A DNA stretch of 64,000 nt, taken from SFLA01 sp045595165 (GTDB lineage Bacteria > Bacillota > Clostridia > Oscillospirales > CAG-382). A program made the translations under genes and the position numbers. Under the pieces are notes generated by a model. It did no database searches and was not told the DNA's origin. It was given only the letters and a program-made list of their open reading frames with translations. Within the stretch, counting starts at the first letter, position 1. Each line of letters begins with the position of its first letter. Below, in pieces: positions 9,247 through 19,188 of the stretch. The DNA lies in NCBI GenBank assembly GCA_045595165.1, contig JAZNZY010000021.1, positions 62,001-126,000 of the forward strand, given 5' to 3'.

Positions 9247-10590
9247 TTATTCCCCCTGTGTATCTGTAAACTGAATTAGCTGTATATCAATATATTCGTT
9301 CCAGCCCAGCATAAATGCGGTGAGCGGGCTTACCGAATAATCCTGCAAAGGAAGGGATAAGTATTTTTTGCTCAGCAGTATATCGTCGGGAAACAGCTTT
9401 TGTATATCTGCGGTGTCTTCTCTGCCGTAAAGCAGTTCACCTCCGCAAAGCTGAAGCAGCATATATACGTAGCTGGAGGGCTCGTGCCCCGCGTTTTTGG
9501 AATAATAGAACATAGCGCGCTCGCCGTAATAGGTGAGATAGTCCGTATTTTCTTTATCGCAGGGGATGCAGTAATCATCGCCGTTTTTCCACACGTGGAA
9601 CAAAACGCACACTCCGTCGTATCCTGCCGGGGTATTCTTTTCTATATACCCGTTAACATCGACGTACACTGTATCCTGAAACATAATATCCAGAAACGCC
9701 ATTTCGTAATTCTGAGGTACGGTATGGCTGTGAACGTAAAAGAGAGACTGGGTATCTATTGCAAGATTTGCCGAAGCAAAGCCGCGGCTTTTGTTTACGA
9801 TCCATTCGCAGGCACGGTCTATATTTTCCTCCACGGTTTTGCGGTTGGCTTCCGTCCAGGAGGTAAAGGTATCGTTAAGAAAAACGTTTAATACAAGTAT
9901 CTTTCCCGTAAGCTTGGGCATACTTCCCGCATTCTGCCGTGTGCCCAGATATATACTCTCCGACCAGCCGTTAGAAAGCTGTGAATCTATTTCGCTCTGA
10001 AGATACGCGAAATACAGACTGTTTTTAAGCTTCCATTTGCCGTCAACGTTTTCCAGCCCCAATTCCAGCGTTTTGCCGGATATTTTTACGGATATTACCG
10101 CCTCGGTATCATCAAAAGAGGTAACGGAAACCGATGCGTTTTTCGCCGATTTGGCGAAATCGTTTATATAGGTGTAATTATATTCTGCCTTGCCCTCGTT
10201 GTTTATAACCGAATCCGGTCCGTAATCGGGATAAGACAGCATTCTTTCCTTTACTTCGGCGGAAGAATAAGTGTTATCCGCCATAACGGAAAGCACCTCA
10301 TAATACTCGTAATCGCCGCGGGCGGGAGTATATGCGTTTTTCTCGCTGCCGTCTGCCAGCGTTCCACCCGCAAAAATGCCCATAAGAACAATATCGTCAT
10401 TTACAAGCTGCTGTGCGCGGGAAACAAGCTCCTCCATTCCCACGGGGGAATAATCCTCATCGGAAGCGGTATCGGAACCGTTTTCCTCCGCCGAAGAGGT
10501 ATCCGAAATATCGGACGTATCCTGCGGCGCATCGGTGCAGGAGCAAAGGCAGACAAGACATATTAAAATTAAAACTAAAAGCTTTTTCAA
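9247..10590 (-). CDS. Lipoprotein of unknown function heading the pyrH operon
   Basis: I do not recognise the family. The protein is 447 residues if it starts at TTG 10588-10590, which has a GGAG Shine-Dalgarno 9 bases upstream; an in-frame TTG at 10603-10605 would add five residues and place that GGAG inside the gene. The N terminus is a lipoprotein signal peptide with lipobox LCSC and lipidated Cys18, followed by a Ser/Asp/Glu-rich linker to about residue 45. The rest is soluble and looks extracellular, without a motif I can name. It stops 5 bp before pyrH and has its own good promoter, so a surface protein leads a housekeeping operon. Confidence 0.8.
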   Translation of the reverse strand: MKKLLVLILICLVCLCSCTDAPQDTSDISDTSSAEENGSDTASDEDYSPVGMEELVSRAQQLVNDDIVLMGIFAGGTLADGSEKNAYTPARGDYEYYEVLSVMADNTYSSAEVKERMLSYPDYGPDSVINNEGKAEYNYTYINDFAKSAKNASVSVTSFDDTEAVISVKISGKTLELGLENVDGKWKLKNSLYFAYLQSEIDSQLSNGWSESIYLGTRQNAGSMPKLTGKILVLNVFLNDTFTSWTEANRKTVEENIDRACEWIVNKSRGFASANLAIDTQSLFYVHSHTVPQNYEMAFLDIMFQDTVYVDVNGYIEKNTPAGYDGVCVLFHVWKNGDDYCIPCDKENTDYLTYYGERAMFYYSKNAGHEPSSYVYMLLQLCGGELLYGREDTADIQKLFPDDILLSKKYLSLPLQDYSVSPLTAFMLGWNEYIDIQLIQFTDTQGE

Positions 10591-10645
10591 ACAAATCAAC
10601 TCCAAAAAACTAAGGGGAAAAGAGAAATATATACTTAATCAGTTA

Positions 10646-10674
10646 ATTATAGCAGAATACTTGAATATAATCAA
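10646..10674 (-). promoter_or_regulatory. Sigma-A promoter of the lipoprotein-pyrH-...-polC operon
   Basis: On the minus strand, -35 TTGATT (10669-10674) and -10 TATAAT (10646-10651) are separated by exactly 17 bp. It lies between the stop of the DUF2344 gene and the lipoprotein start. No other convincing promoter is seen before polC, so it may drive all ten genes. Confidence 0.75.
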
Positions 10675-10678
10675 CCTT

Positions 10679-11299
10679 TTAAACGAATTTCTCCATTTTT
10701 TCATTGTAAAGACCGGTTCTGGTAATGAGATGGGAACGCACTTTATCCCCCAGATAACCAATAGCAAGAGCGGGGTTAAGACAGCGGTTGCAGGCGGCGC
10801 ATACCGTCATTTCCACGGTTCCGTCCTTTACGGACACGCTCTTAATAAATTCGGAAATATCCACGTCCTTATATCCGCTTTTGGTCTTTTTGTTTATAAC
10901 CATTTCGCCGGAAAGCTCATCCCGTATCTCATCATCGGACATATCCGTATCCAGCTTAATGGAATAGGTGGCGTAAGCGCACTCCGAAATATCCATAACG
11001 GGAGAAGCGGTATACAGCACCTCAAGTCCTTCGGGAAGCGCGCGGTTTATTGCCGCGGTGATGGCCTCAAAGGAAACGTCATCGTTATGTATGCGGAAAT
11101 CTGCCGCCTCGTAAACGCTTTCCTGAAAAATGGAGAGAGGCTGTATAAAAACCAATCTTACGTGGGGGTTATATCCCTCGGTATACACTATATCCAATCC
11201 GCTTCTTACCAGAGCGCGGGAGATAGCGCGGGAGATATCAAGATGGGAAATATAACGCACCGTGCCTTTTTTGGAAAAGAACATTCTTACCGACAGCAT
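10679..11299 (-). CDS. TIGR03936-type radical-SAM-associated protein (DUF2344)
   Basis: Small partner found next to the large B12-binding-like radical SAM protein in many Firmicutes; its biochemical role is not established. The 206-residue protein begins MLSVRMFFSKKGTVRYISHLD, characteristic of the family, and contains a typical GYNPHVRL stretch. The ATG at 11297-11299 has a GGGAGG ribosome site about 9 bases upstream and overlaps the radical SAM gene by 13 bp, so the two are translationally coupled. In several relatives this pair precedes rng/rplU, but here the operon ends. Confidence 0.88.
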   Translation of the reverse strand: MLSVRMFFSKKGTVRYISHLDISRAISRALVRSGLDIVYTEGYNPHVRLVFIQPLSIFQESVYEAADFRIHNDDVSFEAITAAINRALPEGLEVLYTASPVMDISECAYATYSIKLDTDMSDDEIRDELSGEMVINKKTKSGYKDVDISEFIKSVSVKDGTVEMTVCAACNRCLNPALAIGYLGDKVRSHLITRTGLYNEKMEKFV

Positions 11300-13125
11300 T
11301 TTCTCTCACCTCCCAGTTTGTTTGCGCCGCAGGCAGAGCATTGCGTGCGGCAATCGGGCGTGGTAACGCCCAAGCGGGCTCTTTCGCTTTCACGGATCAA
11401 AAATTCCTTGGTTACGCCGCAATCGATATGGTCCCAAGGCAAAATCTCATCATAGGACATTTGTCTGTTGGCGTAAAAGGCGGGGTCTAACCCTACGGAA
11501 GCGAAAATATCCATCCATTTTTCGAAATCGAAGCATTCGTCCCAGCCGTCAAACCGCTGTCCCCGCTTGTTTGCTTCAACGAGGGCGCCGGAAAGCTTTC
11601 TGTTGCCCTTGGCAAAGATGGCTTCCACGTGGGAAACCTTGGATTCGTGCCAGGAATATCTTATTTTGCGGGTCTTTATGTTATCACGAAGGAGCATTTG
11701 CTTTCTGCGCAATTCCTCCATAGTATCCTGCTTTTCCCACTGGAAGGGGGTAAAGGGCTTGGGCACGAAGCAGGAAACGGATATACCCACCTCCACCTTT
11801 CTGCCGGGACGCTTTACGGAATAAAATTCGTCCACTATACTCTGGGAAAGGTTGGCAATACCCACGATATCCTCATCGGTTTCGGTGGGAAGACCATTCA
11901 TAAAGTACAGTTTAAGAGAATTTCTGCCTCCGTCAAAGGCTTTGCGGCAGGCGGAGAGTATCTCTTCCTCCGTAATGTTTTTGTTTATAACGTCGCGCAG
12001 ACGCTGTGTACCCGCTTCGGGAGCGAAGGTCATACCGCTTTTGCGAACGCTCATTACCTTTTCCATCAATTCCTCATAAAACGCGTCTATACGCTGGGAA
12101 GGGAGAGAAAGGGAAACTTTTTTTTCGTCCGTCCATAAAAGAAGCTTATCTATAAGCTCGGGAAGGCGGGTATAGTCCGAAACGGACAGGCAGGAAAGGG
12201 ACATTTCCGAATATCCCGTGTTTTCAAAGCATTCCTTGGCGCAGGCGTTAATAACGTCGGGAGTTTTTTCACGGTAAGGACGGTACACCATACCTGCCTG
12301 ACAAAATCTGCATCCTCTTATACAGCCGCGGAATATTTCCATAACGATACGGTCGTGGACGGTTTCGATATAAGGTATCTCCGAATTCACGGGGTAATAT
12401 ACCTTATCCAGATCTTTTATTATTCTCTTTGTGATCTTTGCGGGCACGCCGTCGTGAGGAGTAAATGAGCGTATGGTACCGTCGGAATTATACTCCACAT
12501 CGTAAAGAGAAGGAACGTAAAATCCATCAAGAGTGGTGGCGGCAAGGAAAAGGAATTCTTTTTTCGTCTTGCCCTCTCTTTTACATTTTCTGTAAAGCTC
12601 CACCAATTCGGGAATAGCCTCTTCCCCTTCGCCGATAGAGAAAACATCCACAAAATCAGCCACGGGCTCGGGGTTATAGGTGCAGGGACCGCCTGCGATT
12701 ATAAGGGGATGCTCTTCCCCTCTGTCCTTGGCAAGCAAGGGGATGTCCGCAAGGGAGAGCATATTTACCATATTGGTATAGCAAAGCTCATATTGAAGAG
12801 TGAAAGCAACTATATCAAACTTATCTAAAGGATCGCCCGTTTCAAGGGAAAACAGCTTTGTGCCCGTCCGGCGCATAAGCTCTTCCATATCCACCCAAGG
12901 AGCAAAGGCTTTTTCGCACCACACACCGTCAAGACGGTTTACACAGCCCATAAGTATTTTCATACCCAGATTGGACATACCGATCTCGTATGTATCGGGG
13001 AAGCAAAAGCACATACGGGTATCCACTTCATCGAGGTTTTTCCGTGTTTCGCCGTATTCGTTGCCCGTGTATCTGCCCGGCTTTTCCACGCGGGAAAGCA
13101 GGTGGGAATATCTGTCTGTATTCAT
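11287..13125 (-). CDS. TIGR03960-type B12-binding-like radical SAM protein
   Basis: 612-residue radical SAM enzyme of unknown substrate. An N-terminal cobalamin-binding-like Rossmann region is followed near residue 270 by FRGCIRGCRFCQAG, which holds the CxxxCxxC motif for the [4Fe-4S]/SAM cluster. The C terminus is cysteine-rich (CRTQCSACGANKLGGERKC), suggesting a further metal site. Partnered with the overlapping DUF2344 gene. It starts only 3 bp after the serine hydrolase stop, within the uvrB-uvrA operon. Confidence 0.92.
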   Translation of the reverse strand: MNTDRYSHLLSRVEKPGRYTGNEYGETRKNLDEVDTRMCFCFPDTYEIGMSNLGMKILMGCVNRLDGVWCEKAFAPWVDMEELMRRTGTKLFSLETGDPLDKFDIVAFTLQYELCYTNMVNMLSLADIPLLAKDRGEEHPLIIAGGPCTYNPEPVADFVDVFSIGEGEEAIPELVELYRKCKREGKTKKEFLFLAATTLDGFYVPSLYDVEYNSDGTIRSFTPHDGVPAKITKRIIKDLDKVYYPVNSEIPYIETVHDRIVMEIFRGCIRGCRFCQAGMVYRPYREKTPDVINACAKECFENTGYSEMSLSCLSVSDYTRLPELIDKLLLWTDEKKVSLSLPSQRIDAFYEELMEKVMSVRKSGMTFAPEAGTQRLRDVINKNITEEEILSACRKAFDGGRNSLKLYFMNGLPTETDEDIVGIANLSQSIVDEFYSVKRPGRKVEVGISVSCFVPKPFTPFQWEKQDTMEELRRKQMLLRDNIKTRKIRYSWHESKVSHVEAIFAKGNRKLSGALVEANKRGQRFDGWDECFDFEKWMDIFASVGLDPAFYANRQMSYDEILPWDHIDCGVTKEFLIRESERARLGVTTPDCRTQCSACGANKLGGERKCCR

Positions 13126-13127
13126 AG

Positions 13128-14228
13128 TTATTCGGTTACCTCGCTTTCGGGAGTGAATATATCGGCGCCGCCGTGCATCGCGGCGTGGAATTCGTTTACA
13201 AGAATGGTGATCGCCTTGAATTTATCATAGGATTCGGTCTTGCTTACGTCGCTTTTGCTGAGTATTACCAGCACGTAAGGATGCTCGCCCAGATACACAG
13301 CACCATCGTGGAGAGAAGGCTCGATACCGTTGTCCTCTCCGTATTTGTGGCCAACGGGAATACCGCCCTCCACGGAGGTGATAAGCTCGTTATAGGTAGT
13401 CCTCTGCATAAGTTCAAGAACCCACACACCCTTTTCGTCCTGCGTGGAGTATTCATAAATATCCTTCATCATAACTGCAAGATCGGGTGCGGAGATAAGA
13501 CCGAATTTATACCAGGTAGGCGCACCTACGTTGGTGTTTTTATTGCCGATAGAGGCAAGGTAATCGGAAAACGCCTGCTGACCGTACTTTTTGAGCAGGT
13601 GCACGTAGGCGGTGTTATCGGATTCGGTGATCATTATTTCCATAAGATATTCCGCGGTATAGGATTTACCCACGTCGCCGCTTTTAAGCACGCCCGAACC
13701 GCCGTAATATTTGGTTATGGCGATCTCTTCCGTAAGATCTGCCCCGCTTTTAAGTATAAACACGGCGAGAGAAGGCTTTATTACGGAGCAGGTCTGGTAA
13801 ATGGTGGTGGTGTTATACGCCATGTGACAGCCCGTTTCCAGATCTATATATACGAAAGCAAAATTATCCTTTGCGTTGCCGGTGTAGCCCTCAAGCATAT
13901 ATTTTTCGTCTGTGGGGAAAACAAACTTGTTTCCCGTGCTGTAAAGAGTTTCCATAAAGGTTTTAAGGTTTTGGAATTCAAAATCCGCTGCGGAAGAATC
14001 AAAATTGTATTCCAGTCTTCCGTCCTTTACCAAATCCGTTTTTTCAAACAGATTTACGGGGATATACACGCTCTCTTCGCTTATTTCGCTTTCTTCGGGA
14101 ACGGAAGTATCGGAAATATCGCTGCTTTCGTTTTCCACGGAAGTGTCAGGCACGGAAACGCCTCCCTCGGCTTCACAGGAAGCGAGGAGGAGGCACAAAG
14201 CCAAGAGAAGTATTATAAGCTTTTTCAT
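13128..14228 (-). CDS. Class A beta-lactamase-like serine hydrolase lipoprotein
   Basis: Exported serine hydrolase of the penicillin-binding-protein/beta-lactamase fold. I start it at ATG 14226-14228, 3 bp after the uvrA stop; the longer frame to 14276 would overlap uvrA and put 16 residues before the signal peptide. Lipobox LASC gives lipidated Cys18, followed by a Ser/Glu-rich linker. The fold's catalytic motifs can be seen: SVIK near residue 150 (SxxK), SDN near residue 205, and HKYG near residue 305 in place of KTG. The last motif is atypical, so peptidoglycan or peptide hydrolysis is more likely than antibiotic resistance. This is inference. Confidence 0.82.
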   Translation of the reverse strand: MKKLIILLLALCLLLASCEAEGGVSVPDTSVENESSDISDTSVPEESEISEESVYIPVNLFEKTDLVKDGRLEYNFDSSAADFEFQNLKTFMETLYSTGNKFVFPTDEKYMLEGYTGNAKDNFAFVYIDLETGCHMAYNTTTIYQTCSVIKPSLAVFILKSGADLTEEIAITKYYGGSGVLKSGDVGKSYTAEYLMEIMITESDNTAYVHLLKKYGQQAFSDYLASIGNKNTNVGAPTWYKFGLISAPDLAVMMKDIYEYSTQDEKGVWVLELMQRTTYNELITSVEGGIPVGHKYGEDNGIEPSLHDGAVYLGEHPYVLVILSKSDVSKTESYDKFKAITILVNEFHAAMHGGADIFTPESEVTE

Positions 14229-14230
14229 AT

Positions 14231-17026
14231 TCAAAGCACCTTTCTTAAGAACTGTCCCGTATAGCTGTTTTCGCAAGCCGCGATCTGCTCGGGAGTGCCT
14301 GTGGCAACGATAGTTCCGCCGCCGTCGCCCCCTTCGGGACCTAAATCTATAATATGGTCTGCGGTTTTGATAAGATCGAGGTTGTGCTCGATAACCACCA
14401 CGGTATTGCCCCCGTCAACCAGACGGTGAAGCACGTCGTTAAGCTTGTCCACATCATAGCTGTGGAGTCCCGTGGTGGGCTCATCAAGTATATACAGAGT
14501 CTTTCCCGTACTGCGGCGGGCAAGCTCGGTAGCCAGCTTTACTCTTTGAGCTTCGCCGCCTGAAAGAGTGGTGGAGGACTGACCGATCTTGATATATCCC
14601 AAGCCTACCTCGGAAAGAGTCTTAAGACGGCGGTAAATAGACTGGTAGTTTGCGAAAAACTCCATACCCTCGTCAACCGTCATTTCCAAAACGTCGTAAA
14701 TATTCTTGCCCTTGTATTTTACCTCAAGGGTTTCTCTGTTGTAGCGTCTGCCCTTGCACACGTCGCATTTAACGTATACGTCGGGAAGAAAATGCATTTC
14801 TATTTTTATGGTTCCGTCGCCCTCGCAGGCTTCGCATCTGCCGCCCTTTATATTAAAGGAAAATCTGCCGTCCTTGTAGCCTCTCGCCTTTGCATCGGGA
14901 GTAGATGCGTACAAAGCGCGTATATCCGTAAACATACCCGTATAGGTGGCGGGATTTGAACGGGGAGTGCGTCCTATAGGGGATTGGTCTATCTGAATGA
15001 CCTTGTCTATATTCTCAAGCCCCTCAATGCCCCCGCATTTGCCGGGGTGGGCGCTTAATCTGCCAAGAGCGCGGGCGGCTCCCTCGCACAACACGGAATT
15101 TACCAAAGAGGATTTACCGCTGCCCGAAACACCCGTCACGCAAATAAGCTTGCCCAAGGGGAATTCCACATCTATATTTTTAAGGTTGTTCTGGGTTGCG
15201 CCCTTAACGGTGAGATACAACCCGTTTCCGCCGCGGCGGGTGGAAGGTACGGGAATTTTTCTTCTGCCGGAAAGGTATTCGGCGGTGATGGAATCTTCCG
15301 CCTTTAAAAGTTCATCGGGCGTGCCGGAAAACAGCACTTCCCCTCCCCTTACGCCTGCGTAGGGACCGATATCCACGATATGGTCTGCACTCATCATGGT
15401 TTCCTCATCGTGCTCAACAACAAGCACGGTGTTTCCCAGATCCCGCAGGGATTTAAGGGTGTTGATAAGCTTGATATTATCACGTTGATGCAGTCCTATA
15501 CTGGGCTCGTCAAGCACGTACATAACCCCCACCAGCGCGCTTCCTACCTGAGTGGCAAGGCGTATTCTCTGGGCTTCGCCGCCCGAAAGACTGCCTGCGG
15601 CACGGGAAAGAGTGAGATATTCCAGACCTACGTTTTCAAGAAATCCGAGGCGGGAGTTTATCTCCTTCAATATCTCCTTGGCAACCGCCTTTTCGGTTTC
15701 CGTAAGGGAAAGATTTTTAAAGAATTCACGGAGTTTGGACACGGACAGTTCGCACAGCTCGTGGATATTTTTGCCCCCAACGGTGACCGCCAGCGCTTCG
15801 GGACGGAGTCTTCTTCCCTCGCAGGAAGGACAGGGTACGTTATCCATAAAGGCTTCGTAATATTCGCGGGATTCGGGAGAGGTGTTGGAATCGTATCTCC
15901 GCTTTACCATATTAACGATACCCTCGAACTTGGGTATACTGTAGCTTCTGCGGGCATATTTGTTGCCGTACAAAAGCACGTGCAAGCCGTCTTCGGTCAT
16001 ATCCTGAATAGGCGTATGAACGTCCCAGCCGTAGTGCTTGCCCACGGAATTAAACAGCTCGTAGGTATAGCTGCCCGGATCAAAGGTTTTGAATCCGTTA
16101 CAGATTACCGCCCCCGAAAAAAGGGAAAGAGATTTATCGGGAATAAGTCTATCGGGCGAAACCACGTAGTTCATACCGATACCCGAGCAATCCTCGCAGG
16201 CGCCCACAGGGCTGTTAAAGGAAAACAAACGAGGCTCCAATTCCCCGAGAGAAATACCGTGCTCGGGGCAGGCGTAATTCTGGGAAAAGCGCAAAACCTC
16301 TCCCGTATCTGCCAGCATTATCTTTATAATACCGTTTGAAAGTCCTGCGGCGGTTTCGATACTGTCCGTAAGGCGGGAGGAAATACCCTCCGCCCGCATA
16401 ACAAGACGGTCAACGACTATATCTATATCGTGCTTTAAGTTTTTGTCCAGTGCGGGAACTTCGGAAAGATCGTACAGCGTCCCGTCAACGTACGCGCGGA
16501 CAAAGCCCCCTCTGCGGGCGTCGTCAAGCACCTTTTCGTGCATGCCTTTTTTGCCCGAAACCACGGGAGAAAGCACCATAAAACGGGTGCCGTCCTCCAT
16601 AGTGAGCACACGGGAAACGATCTCGTCTATGCTTTGCTGTTTTATGGGAATTCCGCACACGGGGCAATGAGGTATGCCGATACGGGCGTACATAAGACGG
16701 ATGTAATCGTATATTTCGGTAACCGTGCCCACGGTGGAGCGGGGGTTTTTGGATGTAGTCTTTTGGTCGATAGCTATAGCGGGCGAAAGACCTTCGATAA
16801 AATCTACGTCCGGCTTATCAAGCTGACCCAAAAACTGTCTTGCATAAGAGGACAGAGATTCCACGAACCGTCTGTGTCCCTCCGCATAAATGGTATCGAA
16901 GGCGAGGGAGGATTTGCCCGAGCCCGAAAGCCCCGTAAAGACGGTAAGCTTATTGCGGGGAACGGTAACGGAAATATCCTTTAAATTGTGTGTACGTGCG
17001 CCTTTTACCTTGATTTCTGTTTCCAT
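14231..17026 (-). CDS. uvrA: Excinuclease ABC subunit A
   Basis: Damage-recognition ATPase of nucleotide excision repair. 931 residues, normal length. First Walker A GLSGSGKS at residues 32-39 and second GVSGSGKSS near residue 630. Zinc-finger cysteines include CPVCGIPI near residue 120 and later CEACEGDG and CDVCKGRR. Two ABC signatures (LSGGEAQRI and LSGGEAQRV) and two Walker B regions (VLDEPSIGLH and ILDEPTTGLH) are present. It starts 9 bp after uvrB. Confidence 0.98.
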   Translation of the reverse strand: METEIKVKGARTHNLKDISVTVPRNKLTVFTGLSGSGKSSLAFDTIYAEGHRRFVESLSSYARQFLGQLDKPDVDFIEGLSPAIAIDQKTTSKNPRSTVGTVTEIYDYIRLMYARIGIPHCPVCGIPIKQQSIDEIVSRVLTMEDGTRFMVLSPVVSGKKGMHEKVLDDARRGGFVRAYVDGTLYDLSEVPALDKNLKHDIDIVVDRLVMRAEGISSRLTDSIETAAGLSNGIIKIMLADTGEVLRFSQNYACPEHGISLGELEPRLFSFNSPVGACEDCSGIGMNYVVSPDRLIPDKSLSLFSGAVICNGFKTFDPGSYTYELFNSVGKHYGWDVHTPIQDMTEDGLHVLLYGNKYARRSYSIPKFEGIVNMVKRRYDSNTSPESREYYEAFMDNVPCPSCEGRRLRPEALAVTVGGKNIHELCELSVSKLREFFKNLSLTETEKAVAKEILKEINSRLGFLENVGLEYLTLSRAAGSLSGGEAQRIRLATQVGSALVGVMYVLDEPSIGLHQRDNIKLINTLKSLRDLGNTVLVVEHDEETMMSADHIVDIGPYAGVRGGEVLFSGTPDELLKAEDSITAEYLSGRRKIPVPSTRRGGNGLYLTVKGATQNNLKNIDVEFPLGKLICVTGVSGSGKSSLVNSVLCEGAARALGRLSAHPGKCGGIEGLENIDKVIQIDQSPIGRTPRSNPATYTGMFTDIRALYASTPDAKARGYKDGRFSFNIKGGRCEACEGDGTIKIEMHFLPDVYVKCDVCKGRRYNRETLEVKYKGKNIYDVLEMTVDEGMEFFANYQSIYRRLKTLSEVGLGYIKIGQSSTTLSGGEAQRVKLATELARRSTGKTLYILDEPTTGLHSYDVDKLNDVLHRLVDGGNTVVVIEHNLDLIKTADHIIDLGPEGGDGGGTIVATGTPEQIAACENSYTGQFLRKVL

Positions 17027-17035
17027 ATATTTTCC

Positions 17036-18985
17036 TTACATTAAACGTTTGATTCTGTCACGCAGTGCGGCGGCGGTTTCGAAATCCAGCACCTTTGCCG
17101 CTTCCTTCATTTGCTTTGTAAGCGCTTCTATTTGCTTCTTCTTTTGGCTTTCGCTCATCTTCTTGGGGTCCGCCTGCTCATTGACCGCGCCCGTGATAGC
17201 GATAGGATCACGAAGCTCTTTTACAATACTCTTGGGAGTGATACCGTGCTTTTCGTTATACTCCTGCTGAATCTTACGACGGCGGTTGGTTTCGTTTATG
17301 GCTCTTTCCATAGAGCCCGTTATTTTGTCACCGTACATAATTACCCTGCCGTTTACGTGGCGGGCGGCTCTGCCGATGGTCTGAACAAGGCTTGTTTCGC
17401 TGCGCAAAAAGCCTTCTTTGTCTGCATCCAGAATAGCCACGAGGGAAACCTCGGGCAGGTCCAAGCCTTCACGAAGCAGGTTTATTCCCACCAGCACGTC
17501 GATAGTACCCTTGCGCAGGTCGCGGATAAGCTCCATACGCTCCATAGCGTCTATATCGTGGTGCATATAACGGCACTTTACGTCGGCGGAGATAAGGTAT
17601 TCCGAAAGGTCCTCCGCCATTTTCTTGGTAAGAGTGGTAACCAGAACACGCTCTCCTTTGTCTGTACGGAGGCGGATCTCGGTAAGCAGATCGTCTACCT
17701 GACCTTTTACGGGGCGCACCTCCACCTCGGGATCCAAAAGTCCCGTAGGGCGGATGATCTGCTCCGCTATCTGCTGTGAACGCTCCTTTTCGAAGGGGGC
17801 GGGAGTTGCGGAAACGTAAAGGGTTGCCCCTTTTTTATCCAAAAATTCACCGAAATTAAGGGGGCGGTTATCAAACGCCGAGGGCAGACGGAAGCCGTAA
17901 TCTATAAGATTTTTCTTTCTGGCGTAATCACCGCCCGACATTCCCCGTACCTGTGGCACGGTAACGTGGCTTTCGTCGATCAAAAGCAGGTAATCTGCAG
18001 GGAAAAAGTCCAAAAGTGTATAGGGTGTGCTTCCCGGCTTTCTGCCTGCAAGCACACGGGAATAGTTTTCCACTCCCGAGCAAAAGCCCATTTCCCGTAT
18101 CTGCTCCGCATCAAAGAGCACTCGCTCGCGGATGCGCTGTGCTTCCACGTATTTTTGCTGTTTTTCGAAATATTCTATTCTTTCGTCCAGTTCTTCTAAA
18201 ATTTCGTGTATTGCCGCTTCCCGCTTTTCCTCGGAGGTAACGTAATGGGATGCGGGATATATGGCGGCGTGGGAAAGGCGTGCGTTTATCTCACCCGTGA
18301 CCGTGTCCACCTGAGAGATGCGGTCGATCTCGTCCCCGAACAATTCCACGCGGTATGCGTATCTGTCCGAATTAGGGGGGAATATCTCTATAACGTCGCC
18401 GCGGACACGGAAATTGTTTCTGTCAAAGCCGATATCGGAGCGGGAAAACTGCAGGGACACCAGCCGTTTTATAAGGTCCCGCTGGGGGAATATCATTCCC
18501 GGGCGGAGGGAGATAACGTTTCTGCCGTATTCCTCGGGATCGCCGAGAGAATATATGCAGGAAACGGAAGAAACCACGATAACATCGCGCCTTTCCATAA
18601 GTGCCGTGGTGGCGGAATGGCGGAGCTTGTCTATCTCCGAGTTAATGGAAGCGTCCTTTTCAATATAAATATCCTTGCCGGGGACGTATGCTTCGGGTTG
18701 GTAATAATCGTAATAGGAAACAAAGTATTCCACCGCGTTTTCGGGAAAGAATTCGCGAAACTCACTGCAAAGCTGGGCGGCAAGTGTTTTGTTGTGGGCA
18801 AGCACAAGGGTGGGACGGTTTGCCGCGGCAATAACGTTTGCCATGGTAAAGGTCTTTCCCGAACCGGTAACGCCTACCAGGGTCTGGTCGGTATAGCCCT
18901 TGTCCAGCCCTTCGCAAAGAGCGCGTATCGCCTCGGGCTGGTCACCCGTCGCCGCAAAGGGAGATACCAGCTTGAACTTATCCAT
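17036..18985 (-). CDS. uvrB: Excinuclease ABC subunit B
   Basis: Helicase-like subunit that verifies damage and recruits UvrC. Walker A GVTGSGKT at residues 38-45, the DNA-inserting beta-hairpin (YYDYYQPEAYVP) near residue 95, helicase motif TIGRAARH, and the C-terminal UVR domain that binds UvrC at about residues 610-649. Length 649 is normal. It is the first gene of the uvrB-uvrA-hydrolase-radical SAM-DUF2344 run; no SOS box was recognised upstream by eye. Confidence 0.98.
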   Translation of the reverse strand: MDKFKLVSPFAATGDQPEAIRALCEGLDKGYTDQTLVGVTGSGKTFTMANVIAAANRPTLVLAHNKTLAAQLCSEFREFFPENAVEYFVSYYDYYQPEAYVPGKDIYIEKDASINSEIDKLRHSATTALMERRDVIVVSSVSCIYSLGDPEEYGRNVISLRPGMIFPQRDLIKRLVSLQFSRSDIGFDRNNFRVRGDVIEIFPPNSDRYAYRVELFGDEIDRISQVDTVTGEINARLSHAAIYPASHYVTSEEKREAAIHEILEELDERIEYFEKQQKYVEAQRIRERVLFDAEQIREMGFCSGVENYSRVLAGRKPGSTPYTLLDFFPADYLLLIDESHVTVPQVRGMSGGDYARKKNLIDYGFRLPSAFDNRPLNFGEFLDKKGATLYVSATPAPFEKERSQQIAEQIIRPTGLLDPEVEVRPVKGQVDDLLTEIRLRTDKGERVLVTTLTKKMAEDLSEYLISADVKCRYMHHDIDAMERMELIRDLRKGTIDVLVGINLLREGLDLPEVSLVAILDADKEGFLRSETSLVQTIGRAARHVNGRVIMYGDKITGSMERAINETNRRRKIQQEYNEKHGITPKSIVKELRDPIAITGAVNEQADPKKMSESQKKKQIEALTKQMKEAAKVLDFETAAALRDRIKRLM

Positions 18986-19022
18986 TTTTCCCGCCTCCTT
19001 AAAAGCAACAACTTATCATTTT

Positions 19023-19051
19023 ATTCTAACACGAAAAGGTGAAAAAATAAA
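19023..19051 (-). promoter_or_regulatory. Probable uvrB promoter
   Basis: Minus-strand -10 TAGAAT (19023-19028) and a weak -35 TTTATT (19046-19051) with a 17-bp spacer, 38 bp before the uvrB start. The weak -35 leaves this uncertain. Confidence 0.4.
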
Positions 19052-19134
19052 GTATTTTTGATGAATTCGCAAAAAAAGAAAGAGGAAACGTGTCTTTTCC
19101 CCCCAAAAAATACAAAAAATTCACATTCAGTCTA

Positions 19135-19163
19135 TTGCCTTTTTCGGGCGGGTGGTATATAAT
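19135..19163 (+). promoter_or_regulatory. Promoter of the DcrB-like lipoprotein
   Basis: -35 TTGCCT (19135-19140), 17-bp spacer, -10 TATAAT (19158-19163), 25 bp before the start codon. An in-frame ATG-like extension to 19090 is ruled out because it lies upstream of this promoter. Confidence 0.7.
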
Positions 19164-19188
19164 ACGGGAAGAAAGCGAGGAAACACAC

